A DNA stretch of 64,000 nt from Bettongia penicillata ogilbyi (Eukaryota; Chordata; Mammalia; Diprotodontia; Potoroidae), in NCBI GenBank assembly GCA_023548195.1, contig JAJHZJ010000061.1, positions 7,685,374 to 7,749,373 on the forward strand. The letters are read 5' to 3'. Every line of letters begins with the position of its first letter. Position 1 is the first letter of the stretch. The notes under the pieces are model-generated. The model was not told the DNA's origin. It did no database searches and saw only the letters and a program-made list of their open reading frames with translations. This document shows, piece after piece, positions 11,600-22,139 of this stretch. A program made the translations under genes and the position numbers.

Positions 11600-12456
11600 A
11601 CACAGATTCATCTTTAAAATGTGCCATCAATACATTATTTTGGATTTGAATTTATTTAAGTTTTCAACATTCATTTCCACAAAATTTTGGGTTCCAAATT
11701 TCCTCCCCATTTGTCTCCTCCCCCCACCCCAAAACACCAAGCATTCTAATTACCCCTATCACCAATCTGTCCTTCCTTCTATCATCCCTCCCTTCTCTTG
11801 TCCCCATCTTTTCTTTTGTCCTGTAGGGCTAGATAACTTTCTATACCCCATTACCTGTATTTCTTATTTCCTAGTTGCAAGAACAATACTCAACAGCTGT
11901 TCCTAAAATTTTGAGTTCCAATTTCTCTTCATCCATCCCTCTCCATCCATTCCCTTTGGGAAGGCAAGTAATTCAATATAGGCCATATCTGTGTAGTTTT
12001 GCAAATGATTTCCATAATAGTCATGTACTGTAAGACTAATTATATTTCCCTCCATCCTATCCTGCCCCCCATTTCTTCTATTCTCTTTTTTTGGTCCTAT
12101 CCCTCCCTAAGAGTGCTCTCCCACTGCCCTCCCTTCCATTATCCCCCCAACTTGCTTATCCCTTTCTTCCCCACTATCCTGGATTGTAAGATAGGTTTTT
12201 GTACCAAAATGAGTGTGCATTTCATTCCTTCCTTTAGTCGAATGTGATGAGAGTAAGCTTCATGTGTTTTCTCTCACCCCTTCCCTTTTCCCTCCTCTGA
12301 AAAGTCTTTTACTTGCCTCTTTTATGAGAGATAATTTGCCCCATTCCATTTCTCCCTTTCTCCTCGCAATATTTCTCTCTCACTGCTTAATTTCATTATT
12401 TAAAGATATGATCCCATCCTATTCAGTTCACCCTGTGCTCTCTGTCTCTCTTTCTC

Positions 12457-12498
<42 letters not shown>

Positions 12499-12885
12499 AT
12501 CCCACCAACTACCCAGATACTGAAAAAAGTTTTCAAGTCTTACAAATATTGTCTTTCCATGTAGGAATGTATATAGTTCAACTTTAGTAAGTCAATTATG
12601 ACTTCTCTTCACTGTCTACCTTTTCATGCTTCTCTGGTCTTTTCATCAAGAGTGTTTGAAAGTCCTCTATTTCACTGAAAGACCATTTTTCCCCCTGAAG
12701 TATTATACTCAGTTTTGCTGGGTAAGTTCCTCCTACTTTGTTTTAGTCCTAGTTCCTTTGACTTCTGGAATATCATATTCCAGGCCCTTTGATCCCTTAA
12801 TGTAGAAGTTGCTAGATCTTGTGTTATCCTGATTATATTTCCATGATACTTGAATTGTTTCTTTCTAGTTGCTTGTGATTTTTAC
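11600..12885 (-). repeat. L1-type LINE remnant, antisense
   Basis: A long pyrimidine-rich block ends with text such as TGCTGGGTAAGTTCC, GAATATCATATTCCAGGCCC and AATGTAGAAGTTGCTAGATC, which resembles the reverse complement of mammalian L1 5' regions. A (TG)n run interrupts it at 12462-12495. The plus-strand open frames in it (95 to 124 codons) are Ser/Pro/Leu-rich and are not genes. Confidence 0.5.
12462..12495. repeat. (TG)n microsatellite
   Basis: About 17 TG units follow a TCTCTTTCTCTC tract. Confidence 0.98.
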
Positions 12886-12985
12886 TGGAGGTATTTAAGC
12901 AAAGACTGCATTACTCCTGGTCAGGTATGTTGGAATAGGGATTCTTTTCAGATATGTTTTCTTCTAGAGATGACTTCTGAGACAA
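12885..12985 (+). repeat. CR1/L3 LINE 3' end
   Basis: The text TTTAAGCAAAGACTGCATTA then TGGTCAGGTATGTTGGAATA matches the L3 end (TTTAAGCAGAAGCTGGATGA...). A closely similar copy sits at 15585-15680. Confidence 0.6.
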
Positions 12986-13062
12986 TTAGGGGGTTGTCTC
13001 AATTTTTTTATGTGAATGAGAACATATTGTTTTGACAAATATCTCTGCAAGAATCAGTGTGG

Positions 13063-13198
13063 TGGGGCAGCTAGGTGGTGCAGTGGATAAAGCACTATTC
13101 CTGGAGTCAGGAAGACCTAAGTTCAAATTCAGTCTCAGACACTAGCTGAATGACCTGGTCACTTAACCCTGATTGCCTCAAAAAAAAAAAAAAATCAG
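13063..13198 (+). repeat. Marsupial tRNA-derived SINE, short type with A tail
   Basis: It starts GGGGCAGCTAGGTGGTGCAG and ends CTGATTGCCTCA followed by 14 A residues. This is the short subfamily that lacks the AACCACTCCAGTATC half. Confidence 0.85.
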
Positions 13199-13199
13199 T

Positions 13200-13395
13200 A
13201 GAGTAGTTAGAGACCTTGCCTATAAGCCAGGAACACCTGTGTGTAAGTCCTGCCTTTGACATATACTGGTTAAATGACTCTGGGCAAGTCACTTAATATC
13301 TCTGAGGCTCAGATCCCATATCTGTAAAATGAAAGAGTTGGGTCTCCCTATTTCTATGGTCCCTTACAGATCTAAATCCCATGTTCCTATACTCA
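13200..13395 (+). repeat. MIR-type SINE
   Basis: It follows the A tail of the previous SINE directly. It has AAGTCACTTAATATCTCTGA, TCTGTAAAATGAAAGAGTTG and a TAAATCCCATGTTCCTA end. Confidence 0.7.
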
Positions 13396-14075
13396 GAAAC
13401 ATAAAGTAAGAAGCAAGGGCCAAGTGAATAATGCTGAGTGATATTTGTGTCATCATAATCCCCAAGGTACAGTGGTATCTTTAAAAATTAGGGCCAAATA
13501 ATGATAGGAGACTCCTTTGTCCTATGGAGAGTTAAATTTTAAAAAAAACCTCTTCTTTTGGATTTCTAATTGACACAGCAAACCTTAAATTCACTTAGCA
13601 CATGTCTAGCACATAGACATTTAGCAAATGTTTATTGACTTACTAGTTCTTATATTCTTGATAAGTGACAACATGGCTAACTAGTGGGAGGACTGAGCAA
13701 ATACTTAGACTGAAATTCCACCTTTGTTCTATACTATATTGGTGACCATGTATAAGTCATTGAACTTCTCAGTGACAGCTCCTTAAAATTTTAAGTTAGA
13801 GAAAAATTGCTGGTCTACTTAAGTGTAAGGAATTTCCATAGTGGCAAATTAACTGATGAATTCACTGCTCACCACTCACCAATGAAATCAAAGGTCTGCT
13901 CCTTACCCCACCTAAATGGGCTATGCACTGTCCTAGGTGCTGAGAGTAGAAAGAAAGACGAAATAGCCTCTCTCCTCCAGAAATTTACATTCTAGGAAGA
14001 AATAGGATATGTAGGAAATAGGATATTTGCAGTTATGCAAATACAAAATTATGTATATATATTTATTACATATAT

Positions 14076-14082
<7 letters not shown>

Positions 14083-14114
<32 letters not shown>

Positions 14115-14120
14115 TATATT
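14083..14120. repeat. (TA)n microsatellite
   Basis: Alternating TA with one TACA step. It lies in a wider AT-rich stretch from 14040. Confidence 0.95.
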
Positions 14121-14460
14121 TAAATTTGGGGCCAGATTCTCTGAAAGATCCCCTTTTGAGATTTCAACATATAAAGAAAGACCATAACTGGTCAGAGCCT
14201 CTCTTTTCCTTGGGTAGTGCAAGTGTACACCAAAATGCCTTGAGAGCCAACTCCATGCATTAAGCTTACGATGCCCCATGGTATTCATTCTCCAGTTGCC
14301 AACTGGGCTTCCCTTCCACAACCCCTCCCTTCATTTCAAATGCTATTTACTTACATTGCTACAGAGAGACTCTCCAAAGCTGACAATAGACAAGACATAC
14401 AACAAAGCACAGATGATGATGTGTATACCTTACTACATAGAATACAAAAAGGGGAAAGAC

Positions 14461-14566
14461 CTTGACTGTATTGTCAGTAGACATCGAAAATATTCTCTTC
14501 TCCTCTGCTCCTATGTGGAGGTAAAATACTGGAGCTCGGTGGCTTTTCAGCATGCCTGTTGGTTTT
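14461..14566 (-). CDS. WD40 gene exon with a weak donor
   Basis: This 106-nt exon adds one base to complete the Gly codon from exon 18954-19200. It then encodes KPTGMLKSHRAPVFYLHIG and EEKRIFSMSTDNTVK, ending in phase 0. The motif KSHRAPV...FSMSTDNTVK joined to IWDLE of the next exon is a textbook WD blade (SH...D...VKIWD). The acceptor is good (TTTTTACATTCTAG|AAA). The donor AAG|GTCTTT departs from the GTRAGT consensus at +3 and +5, so splicing here may be weak, edited by a sequence error, or species-specific. The unspliced frame runs on into the intron with VFPLFVFYVV, which has no family resemblance. Confidence 0.86.
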
Positions 14567-15584
14567 CTAGAATGTAAAAAGAACAAAGAATTGTGTTGCA
14601 GTTTCACCTGTTATTTCCAAATGAAAACATCAGACTGGACTTGGCTCTGATCTGGTGTTTCTATTCAGCCTGGAGGAGGGTTCAAGAGTATTTCATTGTG
14701 AGATAAAAGGACTGAAGCAGATAATACCCAGTTATAGCAACATAACTCAGTGTGAGATGAAGCCCTGAGCTCTGTTGCTCCAACCACGGACAAGGTTGCT
14801 ACAAAAGGCAGAAGGCCCAGGAGGTAGAGAGGAGAGGGTTGGCTTGGGCTGGATTCCAAAACAGATTGTTATAACTTCACAAAGGCAGGTGTTGACAGTA
14901 TTTAGAGAGCAACAGAAAAATGCCAGTGGAAATAAGGACATCTAAACAAGATGTGTTCAGTCATTTACCAAGTTTTCAACATGCTGTTGCACTGTTCTCA
15001 ATGGTATCATGATATGTGGGCTGGGTGGGAAGGTGGGTTGTGCTTCAGCAAGGACAAAAGGAGTGGTGAAGGGAATCTCTTCTGAACAATGTGATTAGGG
15101 AGTGAGTTAACGGTCTTACATTAAAGGCAAACAGGAACTTAAGAGAAGAAGAATATGGGGAGAGTAGGAGTAGCAGCTCTTACTCTATGGGGTGCATAAC
15201 AGACATAACTTGAAATCTCTGCAATTTGCATAAATTTCAAAAGCTGTACTTGTTTGTTTTCACCTACACCCACCTCTCTAGACCAATTTATAGAACCAAA
15301 GAATTCTCTTTCTTCCCAGCCCCCAAGACTCACAAGATAGAAACTAGCAAATTGCTAGTTGGCATTTACTGAGAACCTGCTGTTCACACAGGTGCTGGGT
15401 GGCATACACAGAAGGTGTGGCTCTATCCTTGATGAAAATTCATAGAGGATATGACCATAATCACTCCCAGTGGGGAGGTGGGAGCTGGATGACAAACGAG
15501 GGAGAGCTAATGGCACTCCACTCTTTTCTGGTATAATAGCCTATGTGGCTACATGGCTTGATAGTGTCTAGTTGTGCCACAGAA

Positions 15585-15960
15585 GGCATTTAAGCAAAGA
15601 CTGAACTACTCCTTGTCAGGTAAGTTGGAGTGGGGATGTTTTTCAGATATGTTTTGTACTAGAGATGACTGCTGAGGTAGCTGGAGAGGGGAGTCAGAAA
15701 GCATTGACTTCAAAATCTGGCTTCAGACACTTACTAGCTATGTGACTGTAGGCAAGTCATTTAACTTCTGTTTGCCTCAGTTTTCACCTTTGTCAAATGG
15801 TAATAATAATAGCATCTACCTTCCAGGGTTGTTGTGAAAATCAAATGAGCCGATTTCAAAGTGCTTAGTACAGTGCCTGGCATATCATAAGCCCTACATA
15901 AAATGTTAGTTGCTGTGATCCTAAGTTTCCTGTCAATTCTGAAATTCTGTGATTCTTTGA
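15585..15960 (+). repeat. CR1/L3 3' end followed by MIR SINE
   Basis: 15585-15680 repeats the L3 end seen at 12885 (GCATTTAAGCAAAGACTG). From about 15685 a MIR follows, with CACTTACTAGCTATGTGACT, CTTCCAGGGTTGTTGTGAAA and AGTGCCTGGCATATCATAAG. Confidence 0.7.
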
Positions 15961-16329
15961 TTCATTCAAGATATGGGCAAGCTATTATCCCAGATAAGGC
16001 TGAGCAACCCTAATCAATGACCAGGCATGGATCTAATCCCAGTTGACCAAGGTGACCCAGAGATATGAACAAGAGTAAACCAGAGGAAAGGAGAAAGTCC
16101 TAATGATAAATAAGATCTCAAGGACAATTCATGGAAATACTATCCAGGGAAGGAATCTCTGAATATGGTTGTATGCATTTTTATTTATTGTACTTGATTA
16201 AGGGGACTGACTAATAATATACTTTAAACCCCTGCAAGACTCAATCAAATAGAGACCTGTCTAGTAAGGGATTCTTAAATTCATTGGGAATATGGGAAAG
16301 TCTTCAGAGTCTGAACTGCACAAAATTGT

Positions 16330-17990
16330 GAATCAAAGTTTATCTTTATTATCTCCTTGCCACTTCTTTCTTAACTTTGCAATGTCTTCCTATTGTTTGT
16401 AGTTGCCCCCCACCCGAGATGCTCCACCTAGTCTTCTCTGTCTGTGAAATGCAATACCACAAATAGTACTTTTACATTCTTGATCCCTTCCTGCCTCCTC
16501 TCCCCCAGTATTATTACCCTCAATTCTAATGGATCTCAGTTCATTGTTAGGAGAAAATCAAGATTAATTCAAAAACTTGCACTGAGTTATGAATGACTTA
16601 TAGTCTCCAACATTCTAAACTCCTTCTCCTTGATACTGTCTCGTCTTTTGGCTTTTTTAAAAAATATTGCTTTCTCTTGCTGTTTCCCCTAACTGTCTGA
16701 CTCTTCCTGTTTGGGTTGTTTATTTGCCTGGTTTTTGGTTTTGCTGTGTTTTGCTGGTTCATCTTTTTTCACTCCCTAAGGAAATTCCCTTCTTTTATTT
16801 CTCAAGATTCTGTCCTCAAGCCTCTTCTTTCCTGATCTTATATTCAATTCTTTGGTGAGCTCTTCCTCTGCAACGAATTCGATGATTACATCTATGGAGA
16901 TGGCTCCAAAATCCACATACATAGCCCGGGTCTCTCGCCAGCTCTAATTCCACCATTCTGCCATCCGGATGGACAGCTCCCCTTGGACATCCAGCCATCA
17001 CCTCCAGCTCCAACTCCACCATTCTACCAGCTGGATGGACAGCTCCCCTTGGACATCCAGCCATCACCTCCAGCTCCAACTCCACCATTCTGCCATCCGG
17101 ATGGACAGCTCCCCTTGGACATCCAGTCATTACCTCCAACTTAATACCACTCAAACTGAACTAATAATCTTCCCTCCCCCAAACCTGCCTCTTTGCCAGC
17201 TTCCCTATTTTTGTGGCTAGCGCTGCTTGTTCTCACTTACAAGACTTGAAATCTTGTAGTCCTTTTTGATTCTTCCTTCTCCCTCACGTCCCACAGATAA
17301 TCAATTGCCAAGTGCTGCCCATTTTACCTTAGTTACATCTCTTGGTTCCATTCCCTCTTCTATCTCACAGACACTTTCCAAATTGTGATACTATTTGCCC
17401 CTCATTTGGATTATCAGGAGAACTTTACAGATGCTTTCCTACTTCCAGACTCTCCTCTTTCGGATTCATCTTTCACACAACTTCCAGAGTAATTTTCTAG
17501 TGCGTGGGTATGATTTTATTTTCCTGGTCAAAAACCTTCAGTGGCTCCCTATTACCTCTAAATAAAACAGAAATCCCTTAGTGTGACATTTGTGCACCTT
17601 ACTATCCGCTGCAACCAGCCTCATTTTGCATCCTTATCTTTGCACATATTACATTCCAGCCAAATTAGATTCCTTGCTATCTCTCAATTTCATCCTATCT
17701 CTCTAGCCTTCGTGTATTTGAAGAAGCTATTCCCTTTGCTGGAAATGCACTTCTTCCACATTTCTATCTGTTGAAACATTTACCTTCCTCTAAGTTTTTG
17801 CACTTGAATTTAATTCAGGTGCTGCTTTCTCTGTGAAGTTATCTTCCCCATTCCAACCTTTGAAAGGGATCTTTTTCTTCTCAAATTGTGCATGGTATAT
17901 TTTCTAAACCTTTTTCATAGTGCAGCTAATAGCAGACATATAGGGGTGGCATGCTGTCCTGTAAGAGTGTCAGGCATGTCTTAGTAGTAG
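16330..17990 (+). repeat. Long L2 LINE fragment with internal tandem expansion
   Basis: Text follows the L2 3' half in order: GATGATTACATCTATGGAG near 16885, GAACTAATAATCTTCCC near 17160, GATAATCAATTGCCAAG near 17297, AAAAACCTTCAGTGGCTCCC near 17530, and CCAGCCAAATTAGATTCC near 17657. Frames are broken by many stops. Part of it is expanded as a 66-bp tandem repeat (separate entry). Confidence 0.8.
16948..17140. repeat. 66-bp tandem repeat inside the L2
   Basis: Nearly three copies of a 66-bp unit (with CATCCGGATGGACAGCTCCC and GGACATCCAGCCATCACC) stand head to tail. Copies differ at a few bases (CCATCCGG versus CCAGCTGG). Because 66 is a multiple of three, both strands carry periodic open frames; these are not genes. 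Confidence 0.93.
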
Positions 17991-18084
17991 AACTAGGTTA
18001 GAATTCTGGTTAATACATCCATGTGGGCAGTCCTGGGCAAGCCATTTATCTGCTTCCTTGCTTGTAAAATAGGGATGAAAACAC

Positions 18085-18300
18085 ATCAGCAATAACTGGC
18101 ATTTATATGGGACATTAAGGTTTGCAAAGTACATTACATTCATTATTCCATTTAGCGCTCACCCTGTGAGGTAAGTACTATAGACATTATTATCATTTTA
18201 CAAATAAGAAAACTGAGTCTTCAAAATGTAAAGTGACTTGTCCGAGGATCAGAAAATCAGGTGACTTTTTTATGATCATACAACTATTAAGTGGCACAAC
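18085..18300 (-). repeat. MIR/THER SINE
   Basis: Reverse MIR order: GGCATTTATATGGGACATTA, CCCTGTGAGGTAAGTACTAT, TTACAAATAAGAAAACTGAG. Confidence 0.7.
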
Positions 18301-18383
18301 TGGGATGAACATGACATCATTACTACGAACATGTCTTTCTCCTCTTATTAGTTTGGAAATTCCTTGAGGGTGAAGATTATAAT

Positions 18384-18620
18384 GGGCAGGAACATGGCAC
18401 AGTGGATAGAGTGTTGGGCCTGGAGTCATCTTCCCAAGTTCAAATCTGGCTTCAGACACTTACTAGCTGTGTGACCCCAGGCAAGTCATTTTATCCTATT
18501 TCTCTCAGTTTCTTCATTTGTAAAATGAGCTGGAGAAGGAAATGGAAAACCGCTTCAGCATCTTTGCCAAGAAAACCCCAAAAGGGGCCATGAATAGTTG
18601 AGCAGGACAGAAAAAAATGG
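18384..18620 (+). repeat. Marsupial tRNA-derived SINE, full length
   Basis: It has GGCACAGTGGATAGAGTG, CACTTACTAGCTGTGTGACC, GAGCTGGAGAAGGAAATGG and AAAACCCCAAAAGGGGCC. It ends about 330 bp before exon 18954-19200. Confidence 0.87.
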
Positions 18621-18953
18621 CTGGAAAAGACTATATTGTTTTTTTCATCTTTGCATCTAGAACATTGCCCTTCACAGGGTTATTAACATACAATTAACAT
18701 TGTTATTAACAACATGGATGTTTATTAAAGAAACTTCTCAGAATATTTGCATTTTAAGAGAAGTGCTCCTTAATTCAAAAGACTGAAATTTTAATGGTCA
18801 CAAAATGAAGGATTAGGTAATAAGGAGATATTTTTGACTGCCAAAGAGACTTCTTGGGGATACTTAAATTCTACTTGAGAGACTCTAGGCCTGTTTTTTG
18901 TTGATTTGGCAGCATGTAGTATGTCCCAGAGTGGAGAAAGTCAGAAACCTTAC

Positions 18954-19200
18954 CCTGGAACATAAGGGTTCCAGATTCGAATTATTCGATCCATTCCACC
19001 TGTTAGTAGCAAATTGTTCCTTTTACAGAAGGAAAATGCTTTGACTCCTTTATGCACTCGGAAAACTGTTTGATCCCCCTTTGCTCGCCTCTGGGGCAGA
19101 TCAAGGGATGATTGGTGCCATTTTCTTACTTTTCCATCTTTCTTAACATCCTTTATTTCCTTCATCTTTTCCTCAACATTTGTTGTTCCAGTGGTACACC
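18954..19200 (-). CDS. WD40 gene exon, longest in the window
   Basis: This 247-nt exon starts with two bases of a Gly codon, then CTTGTTNVEEKMKEIKDVKK, a charged linker, LDLPQRRAKGDQTVFRVHKG, and the blade VKAFSFCKRNNLLLTGG MDRIIRIWNPYVP, ending with two bases of Gly. Borders are strong: acceptor TTTTTTGCTTTCAG|GG and donor CCAGG|GTAAGG. The charged insert between blades and the GGMDRIIRIWNPY strand are the best family markers in the window. It joins exon 34901-34970 upstream (ALVI-G-CTTG) across a 15.7-kb intron and exon 14461-14566 downstream (YVP-G-KPTG). Confidence 0.92.
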
Positions 19201-19614
19201 CTGAAAGCAAAAAATCAAAATGCTATTAAATAAAGCTGGTGCATTTTCTGCTGAATCAGAGATTTTTGAAGGTTTCAGGCTTGCATTTGGAGAGGACTGT
19301 CACTGTCATCTCCTGCCTCAGGTTATGAAAATGTAGTCTGAGCTGGAGAATAGAGACTATTTCCACAGGAAAGAAAACCAATTCCCATATGTCTTCCAGA
19401 AAGAGGCAACTTAGCACCATGTAGGGGGTGAGAGGCCATCAAGAAGGAAATACAGCTCCAATTAAACCTTAAGCAGGGACATGCTGTTAAGCTGAAGCCT
19501 GAGGAATTTTTAGAGAGCATTTTCCAGTCTGTTAAACAGTGAAATGGGTTCTTAGGGGAAAGTTAGAGAATCTCCTCTGGAGGACTTTAAATAAGTTGGG
19601 TTCTTATTACTATA

Positions 19615-19850
19615 ATAGCTAATGTGGCTAGCATTTATTGAGTTTTTTTTCTACATTATCTTGTCTGATATTCACAATAATCCTGTCAATCAAATATCAT
19701 TATTATCCCCATTTTACAGATAAGGAAACTGAGGGTGTGAGAAATTAGGTGATTTGTCCATTATCATACAGTTGTTAACTGGGGCAGAACTTGAACTCAG
19801 TCTTTCTGACTCCAGGTAGAGCTATTCATCCACTGTGTCACTTTGGAATC
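19615..19850 (-). repeat. MIR/THER SINE
   Basis: Reverse MIR order: TAGCATTTATTGAG, CATTTTACAGATAAGGAAAC, CTTGAACTCAGTCTTTCTGA. Confidence 0.75.
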
Positions 19851-20551
19851 ATTTAAGGGCTGTCTTTCCAGAAGGCATAGGCCTAGATTATGTGACTTCT
19901 TAAGATTCTTTGCAAGTATATAATTCCTAACTCAAGAAGTGCACCTCTTCCATCCCATAGATAATACCTTATTTCCCAATAAATTAAATATTTAGATAGA
20001 TCCATGATCTCAATGATGTGAATATTGCTTCTACTGGTACAGATGGTAACCCACTCAATACCTTCTCCCCCTGTGTAATTCTTATTCATAATTCCTTTCC
20101 ATAACACTTTAATAAAGGATCTCTCCAATGTGCTGGAGAACTTTCTCAAGTTGTTACAGTATCACAGGGAATATAAATTTATTGCTGTTCATATGTTATT
20201 TATTCCCTCCTCTCTTACTGGTAAATAAATTGAGTATGGGAAAAAAAACCGAAGAGTTATCTTTGGTAATAGAGGGTCCTTTAAATAAATGCTGTGTCTA
20301 CTTGAATTACTTGGTTCAACTGTTTAAGTGCTATGACCAATGAATTCAGTCCAATGACCAACCAGTCAATTCAAACATATGGACAGGTTCAACAAATGGA
20401 TGAACTGATGGCCCCACATGGCCACAATCTCTTTTATACTTTTCAGACATATGCCTTATCAAAAAGTAGACTAGGGAAAGAGAGTTCTATATGCCAATAG
20501 ATATGTATACATATTCGTAAAAAAACCCAAATTAGTTTCTTATAAAAGCTG

Positions 20552-20797
20552 TAGGGGCAGCTAGGTGGTAGAGTGGATACAGTACCAGACCCGGAGTCAG
20601 GAAGACTTAAATTCAAATCCAGCCTCAGAGACTTACTAGCATGTGACCCTAGGCAAGTCACTTAACCCTTCTTGCCTCAGTTTCCTCATATGTAAAATGA
20701 GCTGGAGAAAGAAATGGCAAACCACTCCAGTATCTTTGCCAAGAAAATCCCAAATGGGGTCACAAAGAGACAGACACGACTGTGACTTAATAACAGA
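20552..20797 (+). repeat. Marsupial tRNA-derived SINE, full length
   Basis: GGGGCAGCTAGGTGGTAGAG head, CTCAGTTTCCTCATATGTAA, CAAACCACTCCAGTATCTTT and GAGACAGACACGACTGTGAC end are all present. Confidence 0.9.
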
Positions 20798-20799
20798 AG

Positions 20800-21090
20800 C
20801 TGTGTGGTATAATGGAAAGAGCTCTGGACTTGGAGTCAGAAGATATGAGTTCAAGTCCCAGGTGTACCACTTATTTGACGATGACTTTGTCAATAACACT
20901 CTTCCAGAGCCTTAATATCCTTGTTTGTAAAATGGGGGTAATAATATTTTCATTACTGCTGGTAACAATGACAAGTGAAAACTTACATAACAATTTGACG
21001 TTTGCAAAGCATTTGACATACATTATTTCATTTGATACTAATCTCATGAGGTTATCTTTAGAAAGTGAGTCATAAATCTTAAGCACTGAG
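20800..21090 (+). repeat. MIR SINE
   Basis: It abuts the SINE above and has GCTCTGGACTTGGAGTCAGA, TTGTAAAATGGGGGTAATAA and GTTTGCAAAGCATTTGACAT. Confidence 0.65.
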
Positions 21091-21239
21091 AGTGAGCCAT
21101 CATCATTCTCTTTCCCAGTCTGGCATGTGCTAGGCAGATTCCTGCATACAGTTGTTATTGCAGTCGTTTTTCAGTCAACTTCTGAACTGCACCACCTTCC
21201 TGCACCCAATGTTGTCCAAATCCTTTTCAAGAGATTTGG

Positions 21240-21445
21240 CAGGGATTCTTAATCTGGGATCAATTTATTTGTTTTCTCAATATTTTGAAAACTGTATTCG
21301 GAAAGTTGTGCTTCAATATCATTGGTTTTCTTTGTAATCATATATATTTTATGCATTAAAAAACATCATCCTGAGAAGGGGTCTGTAGGTTTTACCAGAC
21401 TGCCAATAGGTTCCATGACACAATAAAGGTTAAGAACCACTGGCA
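21240..21445 (+). repeat. hAT-type MITE remnant
   Basis: It runs from GGGATTCTTAATCTGGGATC to GGTTAAGAACCACTGG, so the ends are inverted (TTCTTAA/TTAAGAA). The inner block GAGAAGGGGTCTGTAGG...CCAGACTGCCAATAGG recurs in worse shape at 46800-47020 and 62500-62672. Confidence 0.6.
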
Positions 21446-22139
21446 TATAACAAAAAGGCAGAGAAATCTTAATTTCTTAATCTTTTTTTAAGGTAACTGT
21501 CTTTATAATTTATGACTTCAGCAATTAGTTGGGTGTTGATTGGTCCTATTTGGATATGGACCTGTTATTATAAACTACAAGTTTGACACATTTCCCAGCA
21601 ATTACTCATAAGATTCCCTAATCAAGAGAATTCCAACAAAGGGAAAATTACCTGATTGAAGCACATAGCTACTGATTTAAAATACATGATTGGACCTGTA
21701 GCAAATTTAAACAAGCGCTCCTATAATGAGTAGAAAAGACTTAAGGAATTAAGAAGCATTAGTTGCTCCGGCTGCATCATTAGCACAGTCAATAAGATAC
21801 AAGGTATTAGAAATCTGGTGAAGTGATGGGAACATACCTTCAGACTCAAGAAGTTAAAAAATAACTGTTCTCATTGATCATATCAATTTGATATTGAAAC
21901 ATAGATCCCAGTTCACCAAGTAATTGCCTGGATTTTTAGAAAGTAACAAATCAACTTAAATATTAGCTGAGTTCAATTTATCTGTATGTGAACTATTAGT
22001 CCCACATTTGTGAGCCTTGAAAAACAGACTACTCTCAGTAATCTTTAAATAAACAAGCATTTCTTTTCCTGCTGCTTCTTAGATATACCCCCAATTCCAT
22101 TATATTTACCAAGATGCATTAACCTTAATTTAGCAACTC

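Larger units (their letters stand above)
7072..14460. other. WD40 gene intron, 7.4 kb
   Basis: It contains L2, MIR, SINE, CR1/L3 and L1 remnants listed separately. Nothing recognisable was seen in 7072-7460, 7610-8080, 8790-9335, 9530-10195, 13400-14040 (apart from short L2-like scraps near 13600 and 13900) or 14125-14460. Confidence 0.6.
14567..18953. other. WD40 gene intron, 4.4 kb
   Basis: The part next to the exon (14567-15585) and 15960-16330 show no recognisable gene or repeat. The remainder is CR1/L3, MIR, a long L2 and one SINE, listed separately. Confidence 0.6.

Noticed and set aside
11619..12587. Three plus-strand frames of 82-124 codons
   Set aside because: They lie on the antisense strand of a LINE remnant and are pyrimidine-driven Ser/Pro/Leu/Phe sequence.
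16948..17140. CRISPR-like direct repeats
   Set aside because: The units are contiguous with no spacers and lie in a vertebrate LINE.
16816..17220. 112-codon minus and 83-codon plus frames with a 22-residue repeat
   Set aside because: They are translations of the 66-bp tandem repeat inside an L2, open on both strands because 66 is divisible by three.
20643..20915. Overlapping 87-90 codon frames on both strands
   Set aside because: They are SINE and MIR sequence; similar frames appear in every full-length SINE copy.
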